Source of the DNA: Colwellia sp. 75C3
GTDB lineage: Bacteria; Pseudomonadota; Gammaproteobacteria; Enterobacterales; Alteromonadaceae
Length of the DNA stretch: 64,000 nucleotides
Assembly (NCBI RefSeq): GCF_002836255.1
Contig: NZ_PJAU01000047.1
Span: 174,370 to 238,369, forward strand
Reading direction: 5' to 3'
A model generated the notes under the pieces. The model had not been told where the DNA came from. It ran no database searches and saw nothing but the letters and a program-made list of their open reading frames with translations. Shown one piece after another: positions 33,357 to 43,260 of the stretch. The translations under genes and the position numbers were made by a program. Numbering within the stretch: the first letter of the stretch is position 1; every line of letters begins with the position of its first letter.

Positions 33357-35660
33357 ATGTCAGATGCGCTCGAATATAGCCTTGATGGAGTAGAACAAGT
33401 CCCATTAAGGCGTTTTACTGAAGAAGCTTATTTAAACTATTCCATGTACGTAATTATGGATCGAGCATTGCCACATATTGGTGATGGCTTAAAGCCCGTA
33501 CAAAGACGTATAGTTTATGCTATGTCAGAGCTTGGTTTATCTGCGACGGCTAAATATAAAAAATCGGCACGTACTGTTGGTGACGTATTAGGTAAATTTC
33601 ATCCTCATGGTGATAGTGCTTGTTATGAAGCGATGGTGTTGATGGCGCAACCTTTTTCATATCGTTATCCTTTAGTTGACGGTCAAGGCAACTGGGGTGC
33701 ACCCGATGATCCTAAATCGTTTGCTGCAATGCGTTATACCGAATCTCGATTATCACGTTTTAGTGAAGTGCTGCTCGCTGAATTAGGGCAAGGTACTGTT
33801 GATTGGCAGCCAAACTTTGATGGCACCATGCAAGAGCCAAAAACGCTACCTGCGCGTTTACCTCATATTTTACTGAACGGTATTACCGGTATTGCTGTTG
33901 GTATGGCAACCGATATTCCTCCGCACAATGTCCGTGAAGTCGCTGATGCCTGTGTGCATTTAATTGAAAACCCTAAAGCAGAAGTAAGTGATTTACTCGA
34001 GTTTGTTAAAGGCCCTGACTATCCTACAGACGCCGAGATTATTACCCCTAAAGCTGAAATTGAAAAAATTTACCAAACAGGGCGTGGCAGTATAAGAATG
34101 CGCGCTGTTTATGATGTAGAGCAGGGAGATATTGTTATTACCTCACTGCCTCATCAAGCATCTGGCGGTAAAATATTAGAGCAAATTGCCGGACAAATGA
34201 CAGCGAAAAAACTGCCGATGGTGGTTGATCTTCGTGATGAATCTGATCACGAAAACCCAGTACGCCTTGTCATCATTCCACGTTCAAACCGTGTTGATGT
34301 TGAACAATTAATGCAGCATTTATTTGCTAGTACCGATTTAGAAAAAACGTATCGCGTTAATATCAACATGATAGGGTTAGATAATCGTCCAGCGGTTAAA
34401 AACTTACTGGTCATTTTATCTGAATGGCTTGAGTATCGTCGTGAAACAGTACGTCGTCGTTTACAGTACCGTTTAGATAAAGTATTGGCCCGCTTACATA
34501 TTCTTGATGGTTTATTAGTTGCTTACTTAAACATTGATGAAGTCATTGAAATTATCCGTGGTTTTGATAATCCAAAAGCGGAATTGATGTCTCGCTTTTC
34601 ATTATCAGATACGCAAGCGCATTCAATTTTAGAAATAAAACTACGTCAACTTGCCAAGCTTGAAGAAATAAAAATTCGTGCAGAGCAAGATGAATTACGT
34701 ATAGAACAAGAATACTTAGAAAAAATCCTTAACTCAAAAGCGCGTATGAGTACGCTGATGAAAAAAGAGATTCTTGAAGCCGCAGAACTCTATGGTGATG
34801 ATCGCCGTTCTCAATTAGTTGAACGTAGCGAATCAAAAGCATTAACCGAAAAAGATTTAGTACCAAGTGAGCAGGTAACTGTGGTGGTATCCGACAAAGG
34901 CTGGGCACGTTGTGCTAAAGGACATGATATTGACCCTACCAGCTTAAGTTATAAAGCGGGTGATAGTTACTTATGTGCCTCAAAAGGTCGAAGTAATCGT
35001 CCTGTGGTCTTTATTAGCTCTGATGGTCGTGCTTTTACCACCGACGCCCATACCCTGCCAACGGCTCGCTCTCAAGGGGAGCCATTAACTGGACGCTTCA
35101 ATATTTCGCCAGGCAAAGCTTTTGTTCATAGCATAATGTCGGATGATGATGATGCTAAGTACCTATTAGTCAGTGATGCCGGTTATGGTTTTGTCAGCAG
35201 CTTTACTGATATGGTCAGTCGAAATAAAAATGGTAAGGCATTAATTAGCTTACCAGAAGCCGCGAAAGTGATGGCGCCGACCTATATTAATGATATTGAA
35301 AATGACAATTGCCTGACGATTACCAGTGAAGGACGTATGTTAGTTTTCCCAGTTAAAAACTTGCCAGTATTGAGTAAAGGTAAAGGCAATAAGATTATCA
35401 ATATACCTTCGGCACGGTCGAAAACACGAGAAGAATTTGTTAGTTTACTTTGTATAATCCCTGAAGGCGCAGCAATTACCTTACATGCCGGTAAGCGCAA
35501 GCTTACGTTAAAATCGGCAGATATAGAGCATTATAAAGGCGAACGTGGTCGTCGTGGTAATAAACTGCCTAGAGGTTTGCAACGTGTTTCAGAAATAGAG
35601 ATTGAAGGCGCTACAGGTATTACTGAAAATGATGATGAAGCAGCTAAAACGAGTGAATAG
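33357..35660 (+). CDS. parC: DNA topoisomerase IV subunit A
   Basis: A 767-residue ParC. The breakage-reunion domain shows [18 protein letters not shown] and the catalytic tyrosine in [11 protein letters not shown], and a C-terminal beta-pinwheel region (about 500-740) follows. It forms topoisomerase IV with ParE, which ends at 536 of this window. Full length and intact, it is followed by a strong bidirectional terminator at 35745. Confidence 0.98.
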   Translation: MSDALEYSLDGVEQVPLRRFTEEAYLNYSMYVIMDRALPHIGDGLKPVQRRIVYAMSELGLSATAKYKKSARTVGDVLGKFHPHGDSACYEAMVLMAQPFSYRYPLVDGQGNWGAPDDPKSFAAMRYTESRLSRFSEVLLAELGQGTVDWQPNFDGTMQEPKTLPARLPHILLNGITGIAVGMATDIPPHNVREVADACVHLIENPKAEVSDLLEFVKGPDYPTDAEIITPKAEIEKIYQTGRGSIRMRAVYDVEQGDIVITSLPHQASGGKILEQIAGQMTAKKLPMVVDLRDESDHENPVRLVIIPRSNRVDVEQLMQHLFASTDLEKTYRVNINMIGLDNRPAVKNLLVILSEWLEYRRETVRRRLQYRLDKVLARLHILDGLLVAYLNIDEVIEIIRGFDNPKAELMSRFSLSDTQAHSILEIKLRQLAKLEEIKIRAEQDELRIEQEYLEKILNSKARMSTLMKKEILEAAELYGDDRRSQLVERSESKALTEKDLVPSEQVTVVVSDKGWARCAKGHDIDPTSLSYKAGDSYLCASKGRSNRPVVFISSDGRAFTTDAHTLPTARSQGEPLTGRFNISPGKAFVHSIMSDDDDAKYLLVSDAGYGFVSSFTDMVSRNKNGKALISLPEAAKVMAPTYINDIENDNCLTITSEGRMLVFPVKNLPVLSKGKGNKIINIPSARSKTREEFVSLLCIIPEGAAITLHAGKRKLTLKSADIEHYKGERGRRGNKLPRGLQRVSEIEIEGATGITENDDEAAKTSE

Positions 35661-35744
35661 CGTTATTACTTCTAAGTATTGATAATTAGTATTCTATTGT
35701 TAAAGGCATAGCCTTTAAATAGTCAGTTAGTTTCGACACATATC

Positions 35745-35783
35745 AAAAAGGCCAACAAATTATTTATATTTGTTGGCCTTTTT
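35745..35783. terminator. Strong bidirectional terminator behind parC
   Basis: A 16-bp perfect stem (AAAAAGGCCAACAAAT with its complement) around a 7-bp loop. T runs on either strand serve both parC and the convergent regulator gene. Confidence 0.9.
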
Positions 35784-35866
35784 ATTAGGTTAGCTTTTAT
35801 CCTGTACTTTAAGACATTGTTTTTAGCGGTCACCTTCAGTACATGACCTATCGAATACTTGCAGAA

Positions 35867-38101
35867 CTAAAGCAAATACTTGGTTGGCTGCATTTTTATA
35901 TTGGCTTGTGGAAAGCTACTGCTGGTATAAAGCAAACGATCTTTAGTTGTTATATAAGTAATGCTGTCATTCATCGATATGGAGTTTAACGGTAATCTAA
36001 CCAACGGGGTTTGGATTTTGTTTTTAATATCGTAAGCTATTAATTGATAGTGGTCATCAAAGGTTTTTTGATAATAAACGTGACCTTTCTCAAAAGTCCA
36101 TGCGTATAAGGTATTAAAGAATTCGCCATCAATTACCTTATCTGCATCACGGGTATCATGAATGTTTTTTTGCCATAAACCTCGCTTAAGTTTGGTATAA
36201 AGCAAAGTATCGGCAGTTATCATTACACCGTGACGAGCACCATCAAAAGTAAGACGTTTAGTACTAGAATCAACAATATTTATACTATAAATGTCCGTAT
36301 GTTTGTCGCCATAGATGGCAGAGATAATCGCATTATCATTAAATGACCAATTTGGGCGGTTATGCTGTATAAAAGGACTTTTCAATAAGGTAACCCGTTC
36401 GTTTTCAATGGAGTAAATATATATTCCATCTCCTCTGTCCTCAGATAAGGGCGCTAAAAAGGCAACTTTTTTCCCGTCATGTGACCATTTAGGATAACGA
36501 ATAGTTTGCTTTAAATTGGTTAACTGTTTACGTGAGCTGCCATCGGGTTTTGCTGACCAAAGTTCATCAAAGCCCGATTCATTAGAAGAAAATACCACTA
36601 AGTCAGTTATAAAACTGTAATCAGGTGATTCATAAGTGAAACTTGATTGTAATACCGGGAAAGGGCTACTGGCTATGGCACCATTGAGCTGTAAGCTCAC
36701 CAATGAAGAATTCTCTTTTCGTTCTTGGTAATACAGCTGTTGTGATTGTTTGGCAATACTTGGGTAACTAAAGCCAGTTAAGTTTAATGCCTGGCTGACT
36801 CTGCTTTCAATATCGATAACATGACCAAAACGATTATCAGCACGTTGTGCAGCAAAGACTAACTTTTGACTATCACCAAACCAAGACATACCGACAATAT
36901 CTTCCTCATCAAAAGTAAGCTGTTCGGTCTCTTGGGTTTCCAGATTAATCAGGTAAACATTTTCACTTAAGCGATTAACTCGTCTCGACACAGCCATATA
37001 TTTCCCATCAGGAGAAAAGGCCATATCTCTATCTTTATAGCTACAATCACGGTCACAAGAAAAGCGGGTCATAGCGAAGTTTTTTGACGTTAAATCAATA
37101 AAGTAAATGCCTGTTCTTTTTGCTAACGCACCTTTGTTATACACAGCAAGTGTTTTATCATCAGGAGATATATCCAGATAATAATAACCACCTTGCATAG
37201 GGCAAGTGGCTATTTTTGTTTCTTGCTGGCTAAGTACTTTTAACTGTATGTAGTGACAAGTATTATTTGCTTTATGCTTACGGGAAAAATACAAATATTG
37301 TCCATCGTTACTCCAAACACTGTGTCCTTCGATAGCATTATCAAAGGTTAATTGCTTGGGCGGCAATTCTACTTGATGAGTATCTTTCATAAATAAATTA
37401 GTGGGTTTATTTGTTAGTACCTGGCTATAAACTAAAAAACGGCCATCGGGAGAAGGGGAAGGAAAAAGCTCACTACCGGGATGTTTAGTAATAGCGGTAA
37501 TTTTAGGACTTTCATCATTAGGTAGTTGCTGGATAAATAGCATTACTAACAAAGAGATGATTAACGTGAGTAGTACATAGGTACTGTTTATTTTTATTTT
37601 TTTAGTACTGCGTACGCTATTTTCTGAGACGTTTTCTGGTTGCTGTTTGTTAATAATGCTTTGTTCTTGGTATGCAGAGTTATCTACCGAGTTTTCAACT
37701 GAGCTATCTACGGAATAATTGATGGAGCTCTCAACCAATTCAGGGTTGGCTACCTTGCTTGTTGTTGATGTTATCGTTTCCCACTGTGGTGTAGGCATTA
37801 ACTGATAGCCAGCTTTGCGAATGGTCTTTATTACTTCTTCTTCACCTTCGACGCTCGTTAGGGTTTTACGCAAATGCCAGATAGCATTGGTTAAACTTTT
37901 TTCACCGACAAAACTGTCTTGCCCCCAAATGTGATCAATGAGTTCATCCCTTGGTACAACCCGGCCATGGTTTTTTGCTAAATAAACGAGTACTTCGATA
38001 AATTTAGGCTGTAATGATTTTTTGTCACCGTCATTAATTTGAATACTAAATTCAGAAGGTGTTACTTGATAACGGCTAATTTTGAATGACTTATTACGCA
38101 T
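35867..38101 (-). CDS. CadC/ToxR-type membrane regulator with propeller domain
   Basis: A 744-residue one-component regulator. The N-terminal winged helix (LQPKFIEVLVYLAKNHGRVV, then ELIDHIWGQDSFVGEKSLTN) resembles OmpR/ToxR. A linker and one membrane helix (TYVLLTLIISLLVMLFIQQL, about 177-196) follow, then a periplasmic TolB/WD40-like propeller with several PD40 repeats (SPSPDGRFLVYS, SPDGKYMAVSR, SHDGKKVAFLAP). It is divergent from the TonB receptor gene and probably regulates that gene or the peptidase cluster behind it. Confidence 0.88.
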   Translation of the reverse strand: MRNKSFKISRYQVTPSEFSIQINDGDKKSLQPKFIEVLVYLAKNHGRVVPRDELIDHIWGQDSFVGEKSLTNAIWHLRKTLTSVEGEEEVIKTIRKAGYQLMPTPQWETITSTTSKVANPELVESSINYSVDSSVENSVDNSAYQEQSIINKQQPENVSENSVRSTKKIKINSTYVLLTLIISLLVMLFIQQLPNDESPKITAITKHPGSELFPSPSPDGRFLVYSQVLTNKPTNLFMKDTHQVELPPKQLTFDNAIEGHSVWSNDGQYLYFSRKHKANNTCHYIQLKVLSQQETKIATCPMQGGYYYLDISPDDKTLAVYNKGALAKRTGIYFIDLTSKNFAMTRFSCDRDCSYKDRDMAFSPDGKYMAVSRRVNRLSENVYLINLETQETEQLTFDEEDIVGMSWFGDSQKLVFAAQRADNRFGHVIDIESRVSQALNLTGFSYPSIAKQSQQLYYQERKENSSLVSLQLNGAIASSPFPVLQSSFTYESPDYSFITDLVVFSSNESGFDELWSAKPDGSSRKQLTNLKQTIRYPKWSHDGKKVAFLAPLSEDRGDGIYIYSIENERVTLLKSPFIQHNRPNWSFNDNAIISAIYGDKHTDIYSINIVDSSTKRLTFDGARHGVMITADTLLYTKLKRGLWQKNIHDTRDADKVIDGEFFNTLYAWTFEKGHVYYQKTFDDHYQLIAYDIKNKIQTPLVRLPLNSISMNDSITYITTKDRLLYTSSSFPQANIKMQPTKYLL

Positions 38102-38658
38102 GATGTGAACTATTGGGTGCTCAGTTTGGTATGTTTTATGGAATGAGAGAATTGTCGAAACCAGTCCTTCTTCTTATCTTCTAACCTCTCCTTAGGTTAA
38201 ATTCATGCTAACAAAATTATCAAAACTAAGTAACTTTTTTATCTGACTTTTTGTCTTTTTGTTTAAAATCATCTCACAATGTCGTTAAAGTGTGTTTATT
38301 TGTCAAAATTGTAACTGTTTGTTTTTGAAGTGTTATGTGCTTGTTTTCTAATAATAGATATTAAATCGATGTACAAATGACTTTCTATAGATTGCATAAG
38401 AGGGCTAAGTTTTTTAAAACAGAGGAAAGCTTAATTTCATCTACGTTTATTAACAAAAAGTTACTAGAAGTTGGAGTGTTTGCTTTTGTGAGTTTTGCTT
38501 ATTACCGGATCTGTCATGACACGTTTTATAAGTAGCTCAATCATTTCTATTAGTTGCCAATTAGCTTCCTTTAGAGATAACCAAAAATAGAAATGTAAAA
38601 AATAATAAAAATATAAAAACATAAAAATATAACTAAACAAAAACATTAAGAGAGATGA
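38102..38658. other. Long divergent regulatory region
   Basis: This 557-bp space separates the regulator and the TonB receptor. It contains a very A-rich leader (38580-38650) before the receptor start with a GAGAG ribosome site. I see no further gene. The reading frame on the minus strand (38464-38793) is a shadow. Binding sites for the CadC-like regulator are likely here but not identifiable by eye. Confidence 0.5.
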
Positions 38659-41600
38659 ATGATGAATAAGAGTCCAATCACCATCGCAATTCAAGCTGCT
38701 ATATATACTGCCATTGCTGGTAGTGCTATCGCCTTTGCACCAACTACTTTCGCTGCAGATGCTGAAAATGCAGTTGCTAAACCTGTTGTACAAACAGCAC
38801 CAGCAGAAGAAGCAAAAAAAGCTAAAGCAGATGAGAAAATTACCGTAACAGGTTCACGCTTACGTCGTGATAGTTTTAGCGTAACAACGCCATTAGCAAC
38901 TATGGGTAGTGATGCCATCCAAGATACAGGCTTAGGTTCGTTGTCAGAAATCTTAATCGATGAATTACCACAAATATCTGAAAGCAGCAGTAACAGTAAT
39001 AGTCAATCGAGTGTTACTGCTACCGGCCTTTCAACCATTAATTTACGAGACCTTGGCTCTAGTCGAACACTAACCTTAATTGATGGCCGACGTGTAGTAT
39101 CAAATAGCCATAGTAGTAACTCGGTAAGTTTATCTACCATTCCTAGTGGCATGGTACATAAAGTTGAAGTTATCACGGGTGGTGCATCTGCAGCTTATGG
39201 CTCAGACGCAATTGCTGGTGTAGTGAATATTATTACTCAACAAGATAAAGAAGGTTTCTCACTAAAAGCGCGTGGTGGTACAAGTACAGAAGGTGGGGCT
39301 GAAGAATTTACTTTAGATCTAAACTTCGGTACTGAATTCGCTGAAGGGCGTGGTTACATGTTCATGAGTTCAACTTATGATAAACAATATGGCTTAACCT
39401 ACGAAGACCGTAAGCGAGCTCAGCAACAAGAGTCGCATTTTTATGACAATGAAAGAATGTGTAATGCGATGATCACGAGTGCAGAGCCAAAAGATGGCGA
39501 ATGTATGCGTGATACTACCAAGGCTGATTGGCGTGGTTTAAATGATGCTATCCCAGGCGGTGTTTTTCATGAAGGTAAAAGTAGTGTTGGTGGATTTTGG
39601 TATGAAGGCCAAACGCTACGTGATGACTGGGTAGAAGAAAAATACGGTATTGATACCGATCAGTTTGTGCAGCTTAAGACGCCTGATGAAGGTATCAATA
39701 CTGCTATTAAAGTAGATTTTGAAATCAGCGATGATATTTCTTTTTATGGTCAAATTCAACATAGCTTAAATAAATCATTTAATAGTAAAGCACCAGAAAG
39801 TGAAGATGAAAGTGATAAAGTTGTTACTTATAATCCTGCTACGGGTGAATTTGGTGAAGTTATCATGGGTAAAATTTCTCGTGATAACCCCTATGTGCCA
39901 CAAGAAATAGCTGATGCTGGTGGTAGTAGCATTAAATGGGATAGAAATTTCGCTGAAGTAGGTAATATTTATACCGATAATACCCGTACTACCATCCGCA
40001 GTTGGGCTGGTTTACAAGGTACTATGCTTGATGGTAATTGGGATTGGGATGTATCGGTAGGTTACGGTAAGTCTACTCAAGAACAAATCCGTGGTAATGA
40101 AATCAATACTATCAATGCCGCATATGCGCTAGATGCAGAATATGCTGCAGATGGTGTAACAATTCAATGTGCTGACGAACAAGCAAGAGCTGCTGGTTGT
40201 TTGCCTATGAACGTCTTTGGTGAAGGTTCTATTACGCCAGAAGTTGCTGATTATATTCGTGCTAATCCAACGATAGATACAACGGTAGAGCAATTAACTA
40301 TCACAGGTTATGTAGCGGGTGATTTATTTGAAATGCCAGCTGGCCCAGTAGCTTCTGCTTTTGGTTTTGAGTGGCGCAAAGATTCACAGGAAGTTGAAAC
40401 GGGTGGTGGCGCGACAGAAGGTGGTGTTACGTTTAACTATGTTCCTGAGTACTCTGGTGAAGTTAAAGTTGCTGAAGTTTTCGGTGAAGCAGCATTTCCA
40501 TTATTAAGAGATGTGACAGGCGCTAAAAGCTTAACAGCGGAAGTATCAGCACGTGTTGCTGATTACAGCTGGTCAGGAACAGGCTTAGTACAAAGTTATA
40601 GAACAGGTTTAGTTTGGGAAGTTGTAGACGGCTATGCTTTACGTGCTAACTGGGCAAGAGCGCAACGTGCACCATCAATTGACGATTTACTTTCACCTCC
40701 AGCGGGTGATTATGACTCATATTCTGATATTTGTTACGGGACTACTGCTACCTCTGATGATGCTGGTCATGATAACTGTCGTAAAGAGCCAACTATTGCT
40801 GCAGCCATTCAACTTGATGGTGAGTTTGATGAAAGTGATAATAATTACTCACCAAGTGTTGGTAATGAAAACTTAATTGAAGAAACCGCAGATACCTTTA
40901 CTTTTGGTTTTACCGTAGCACCAAAATTTGTTGAAGGTTTACGTATCGCCGTTGATTATTATGACATTGCCATTACGGATGCACTTTCTAGTTACTCAAA
41001 TGACGACATTATGGAGTATTGTTACGATTCATCATTAGCTTGGGATGAAAAAGGCGGAGACAACGCATTTTGTAATGACTTGAAGCGTGACGAAGATGGC
41101 TCACTTATCGAAGTTATGCAGCGTAATTATAACGTTGATGAAATCAGCACCAGTGGTGTCGATTTAGCGTTAGAGTATGTTTATGACTTTAATAGCTACG
41201 GTAGAATCAAGTTTAAAACAGATTGGACTCACGTGCTTGATTGGACTAAAACGGTACAATCGCCAGATGGTCCATCTACAGAAGACTATGTTGGTTATTA
41301 CGACAATGATATTTATGATACTCAAGGTTCAGCATCACTGACTTGGTATAATGATGATTGGCGTGTTCGTTGGAGTACTAAGTATAAAGGGCCAATTTCA
41401 GTTAGCCAAGGTGATGAAGAAGATTGGCTTGAAGATATGGCAGGCAACGATGAAAACTGTGTTGCCGGTAATGACGAGTGCATAGCGAATCCTGAAGCTT
41501 TAGCCTTTAATGAAATCAGTTCATATATCAAACACAGTATCTCAGTAACTTATTCTATGGACTTACCTAACGATAGCGATTTACGTTTATCTGGTGGTGT

Positions 41601-41718
41601 TAATAATATCTTTGATAACCGTGGTGAATTCAGTACTGGTGGTCGAGGACATTTCTATAGTGGTTACGGAAGTAGTGTAGGACGTTATGTTTACCTTGGT
41701 GCAGAATTACGCTTCTAG
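38659..41718 (+). CDS. TonB-dependent receptor
   Basis: A 1019-residue outer-membrane receptor. It has a signal peptide (IAGSAIAFAPTTFA), a TonB-box-like EKITVTGSRL, a plug domain with RTLTLIDGRRVV and VEVITGGASAAYGSDAIAGVVNI, and a 22-strand barrel ending in YVYLGAELRF. This plug type is common in Alteromonadales and other marine genera and is often linked to peptide or glycan uptake. The secreted peptidase two genes downstream suggests peptides (inference). Confidence 0.93.
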   Translation: MMNKSPITIAIQAAIYTAIAGSAIAFAPTTFAADAENAVAKPVVQTAPAEEAKKAKADEKITVTGSRLRRDSFSVTTPLATMGSDAIQDTGLGSLSEILIDELPQISESSSNSNSQSSVTATGLSTINLRDLGSSRTLTLIDGRRVVSNSHSSNSVSLSTIPSGMVHKVEVITGGASAAYGSDAIAGVVNIITQQDKEGFSLKARGGTSTEGGAEEFTLDLNFGTEFAEGRGYMFMSSTYDKQYGLTYEDRKRAQQQESHFYDNERMCNAMITSAEPKDGECMRDTTKADWRGLNDAIPGGVFHEGKSSVGGFWYEGQTLRDDWVEEKYGIDTDQFVQLKTPDEGINTAIKVDFEISDDISFYGQIQHSLNKSFNSKAPESEDESDKVVTYNPATGEFGEVIMGKISRDNPYVPQEIADAGGSSIKWDRNFAEVGNIYTDNTRTTIRSWAGLQGTMLDGNWDWDVSVGYGKSTQEQIRGNEINTINAAYALDAEYAADGVTIQCADEQARAAGCLPMNVFGEGSITPEVADYIRANPTIDTTVEQLTITGYVAGDLFEMPAGPVASAFGFEWRKDSQEVETGGGATEGGVTFNYVPEYSGEVKVAEVFGEAAFPLLRDVTGAKSLTAEVSARVADYSWSGTGLVQSYRTGLVWEVVDGYALRANWARAQRAPSIDDLLSPPAGDYDSYSDICYGTTATSDDAGHDNCRKEPTIAAAIQLDGEFDESDNNYSPSVGNENLIEETADTFTFGFTVAPKFVEGLRIAVDYYDIAITDALSSYSNDDIMEYCYDSSLAWDEKGGDNAFCNDLKRDEDGSLIEVMQRNYNVDEISTSGVDLALEYVYDFNSYGRIKFKTDWTHVLDWTKTVQSPDGPSTEDYVGYYDNDIYDTQGSASLTWYNDDWRVRWSTKYKGPISVSQGDEEDWLEDMAGNDENCVAGNDECIANPEALAFNEISSYIKHSISVTYSMDLPNDSDLRLSGGVNNIFDNRGEFSTGGRGHFYSGYGSSVGRYVYLGAELRF

Positions 41719-41743
41719 GCGAATATTGTTTTATTAATAATTT

Positions 41744-41768
41744 TGGAGGCAAACACTGTTTGCTTCCA
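41744..41768 (+). terminator. Terminator behind the TonB receptor
   Basis: The stem GGAGGCAAAC / GTTTGCTTCC around ACT is followed by ATTTT. It separates the receptor from the phosphatase gene. Confidence 0.75.
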
Positions 41769-41863
41769 TTTTAAATCCCCACATGGATGTGGTTTTATTT
41801 TTGTATCACTAGCTTAATTTTTCCCATCTATTCTTTTAATTTCCCTTATTTTCCGGAGTTTCT

Positions 41864-43060
41864 ATGTTTTCCTCTTTACTTATTCCGCTACGCACAGCTT
41901 TACTCTCCACCTTAATATTGACAACGAGTGTTTCAGCTTTTGCTTTTTCCAATGTTGATGAAAAATCAAAAGCTGAAGCATTAACCGAAAAATCATCACC
42001 TCAATTACCACCTGTTAATGATGGCCCTTACGTTTTTGTTAACCAACAACAGCAGCTTGAGTCATATTGGCTGTGCCAAGGTGATGTCGTTACAAGTACG
42101 ACTGAAGTGGCTAGTTTTCCACTGACTATTTCAGCTTGTAACATGCCTGCAGATATACACGCCTTAAGTAGCATTGAAAACAAGGTGCTTGAATTTTCGG
42201 GTGATTATCCCGTCGCCGCGTTAAGTGACTTTCATGGTAAATATGATTTGATGATTGAATTATTAACCAATAACAACATCATTGATCAAGATAAAAACTG
42301 GTCTTTTGGTAAAGGACACTTCGTTATCACTGGTGATATTTTTGATCGAGGTGATAAAGTCACCGAAATTTTATGGTTTTTATACGACTTAGAGCAACAA
42401 GCTCAACAAGCCGGTGGTGATATTCACCTAACGTTAGGTAATCATGAAGTGATGGTACTCAATGGTGATTTACGTTATTTACACCCTAAGTATGTTGAAA
42501 CGGCCAAGCAATTAAATAAGCCTTTTGAAAAGTTATTTGAGCCAAGTAGCATCATAGGTAATTGGTTACGCAGTAAATCGGTATTGGTCAAAGTGAATGA
42601 TATGCTTTTTGCTCATGGTGGTTTTCATCCCAGTCTCGCTACTGAGCAGCGCAGCTTAGTTGAAATCAATACGGTATTTAAAGAGAGTTTGATTAAAGCT
42701 GAACTAGATAAACCAAGAGAAGGTTGGGCAAAATATTTACACAAGAGCAATGGTCCTATTTGGTACCGTGGTTATTTTACTGCAGACCGTATTAAGGCTG
42801 CTCGAGCAAAAGGCTCACCTTTAAAAGACAATGGCGCGACGTCTGCAGAAATTGATTTACTGCTGAAACACTTTGATGTTGAGCACTTAATTGTTGGTCA
42901 TACCTCACAGAAGCAAATTGAAACACGCTACCAAGGGCGCGTTATTGCCATTGACTCGAGCATTAAACGGGGAAATTACGGTGAGATACTCTTTATTGAA
43001 AACGGTAAAAAATGGCGCGGTAGTTTAAATGGTAAGGTGCTGCCTTTATATCACCAATAA
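41864..43060 (+). CDS. Exported Shewanella-like protein phosphatase
   Basis: A 398-residue calcineurin-like metallophosphatase with a signal peptide (LILTTSVSAFA). The metal-binding motifs are present in order: D-x-H (SDFHGKYDLM), GDxxDRG (ITGDIFDRGDKV), GNHE (LTLGNHEVMVL) and later histidines (FAHGGFHP, VGHTSQKQ). It resembles Shewanella-like phosphatases that act on phosphotyrosine or other substrates in the periplasm. It has its own terminator. Confidence 0.88.
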   Translation: MFSSLLIPLRTALLSTLILTTSVSAFAFSNVDEKSKAEALTEKSSPQLPPVNDGPYVFVNQQQQLESYWLCQGDVVTSTTEVASFPLTISACNMPADIHALSSIENKVLEFSGDYPVAALSDFHGKYDLMIELLTNNNIIDQDKNWSFGKGHFVITGDIFDRGDKVTEILWFLYDLEQQAQQAGGDIHLTLGNHEVMVLNGDLRYLHPKYVETAKQLNKPFEKLFEPSSIIGNWLRSKSVLVKVNDMLFAHGGFHPSLATEQRSLVEINTVFKESLIKAELDKPREGWAKYLHKSNGPIWYRGYFTADRIKAARAKGSPLKDNGATSAEIDLLLKHFDVEHLIVGHTSQKQIETRYQGRVIAIDSSIKRGNYGEILFIENGKKWRGSLNGKVLPLYHQ

Positions 43061-43067
43061 ATTATAT

Positions 43068-43093
43068 AAAGGGCTCATTACGAGCCTTTTTTT
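43068..43093 (+). terminator. Terminator behind the phosphatase gene
   Basis: AAAGGGCTC-ATTAC-GAGCCTTTTTTT: a stem of about 8 bp and a long T run, close behind the stop. Confidence 0.85.
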
Positions 43094-43260
43094 ATTGTTA
43101 GTATCGCAACGCTGGTGCATATAAGTATTTATAAGCTAATGAATAATAAAGAGTAAAAATAGACTAAAAAAAGACATTGGTAAACGCTTTTGTACTTGTT
43201 CAATAATGTTTTGGATGATAAAAACAGTTAACCAATTTACATAATAAAAAGGAATTTTAA

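Noticed and set aside
38464..38793. Minus-strand frame of 109 codons before the TonB receptor
   Set aside because: It overlaps the receptor start and its A-rich leader; composition is that of a shadow frame.
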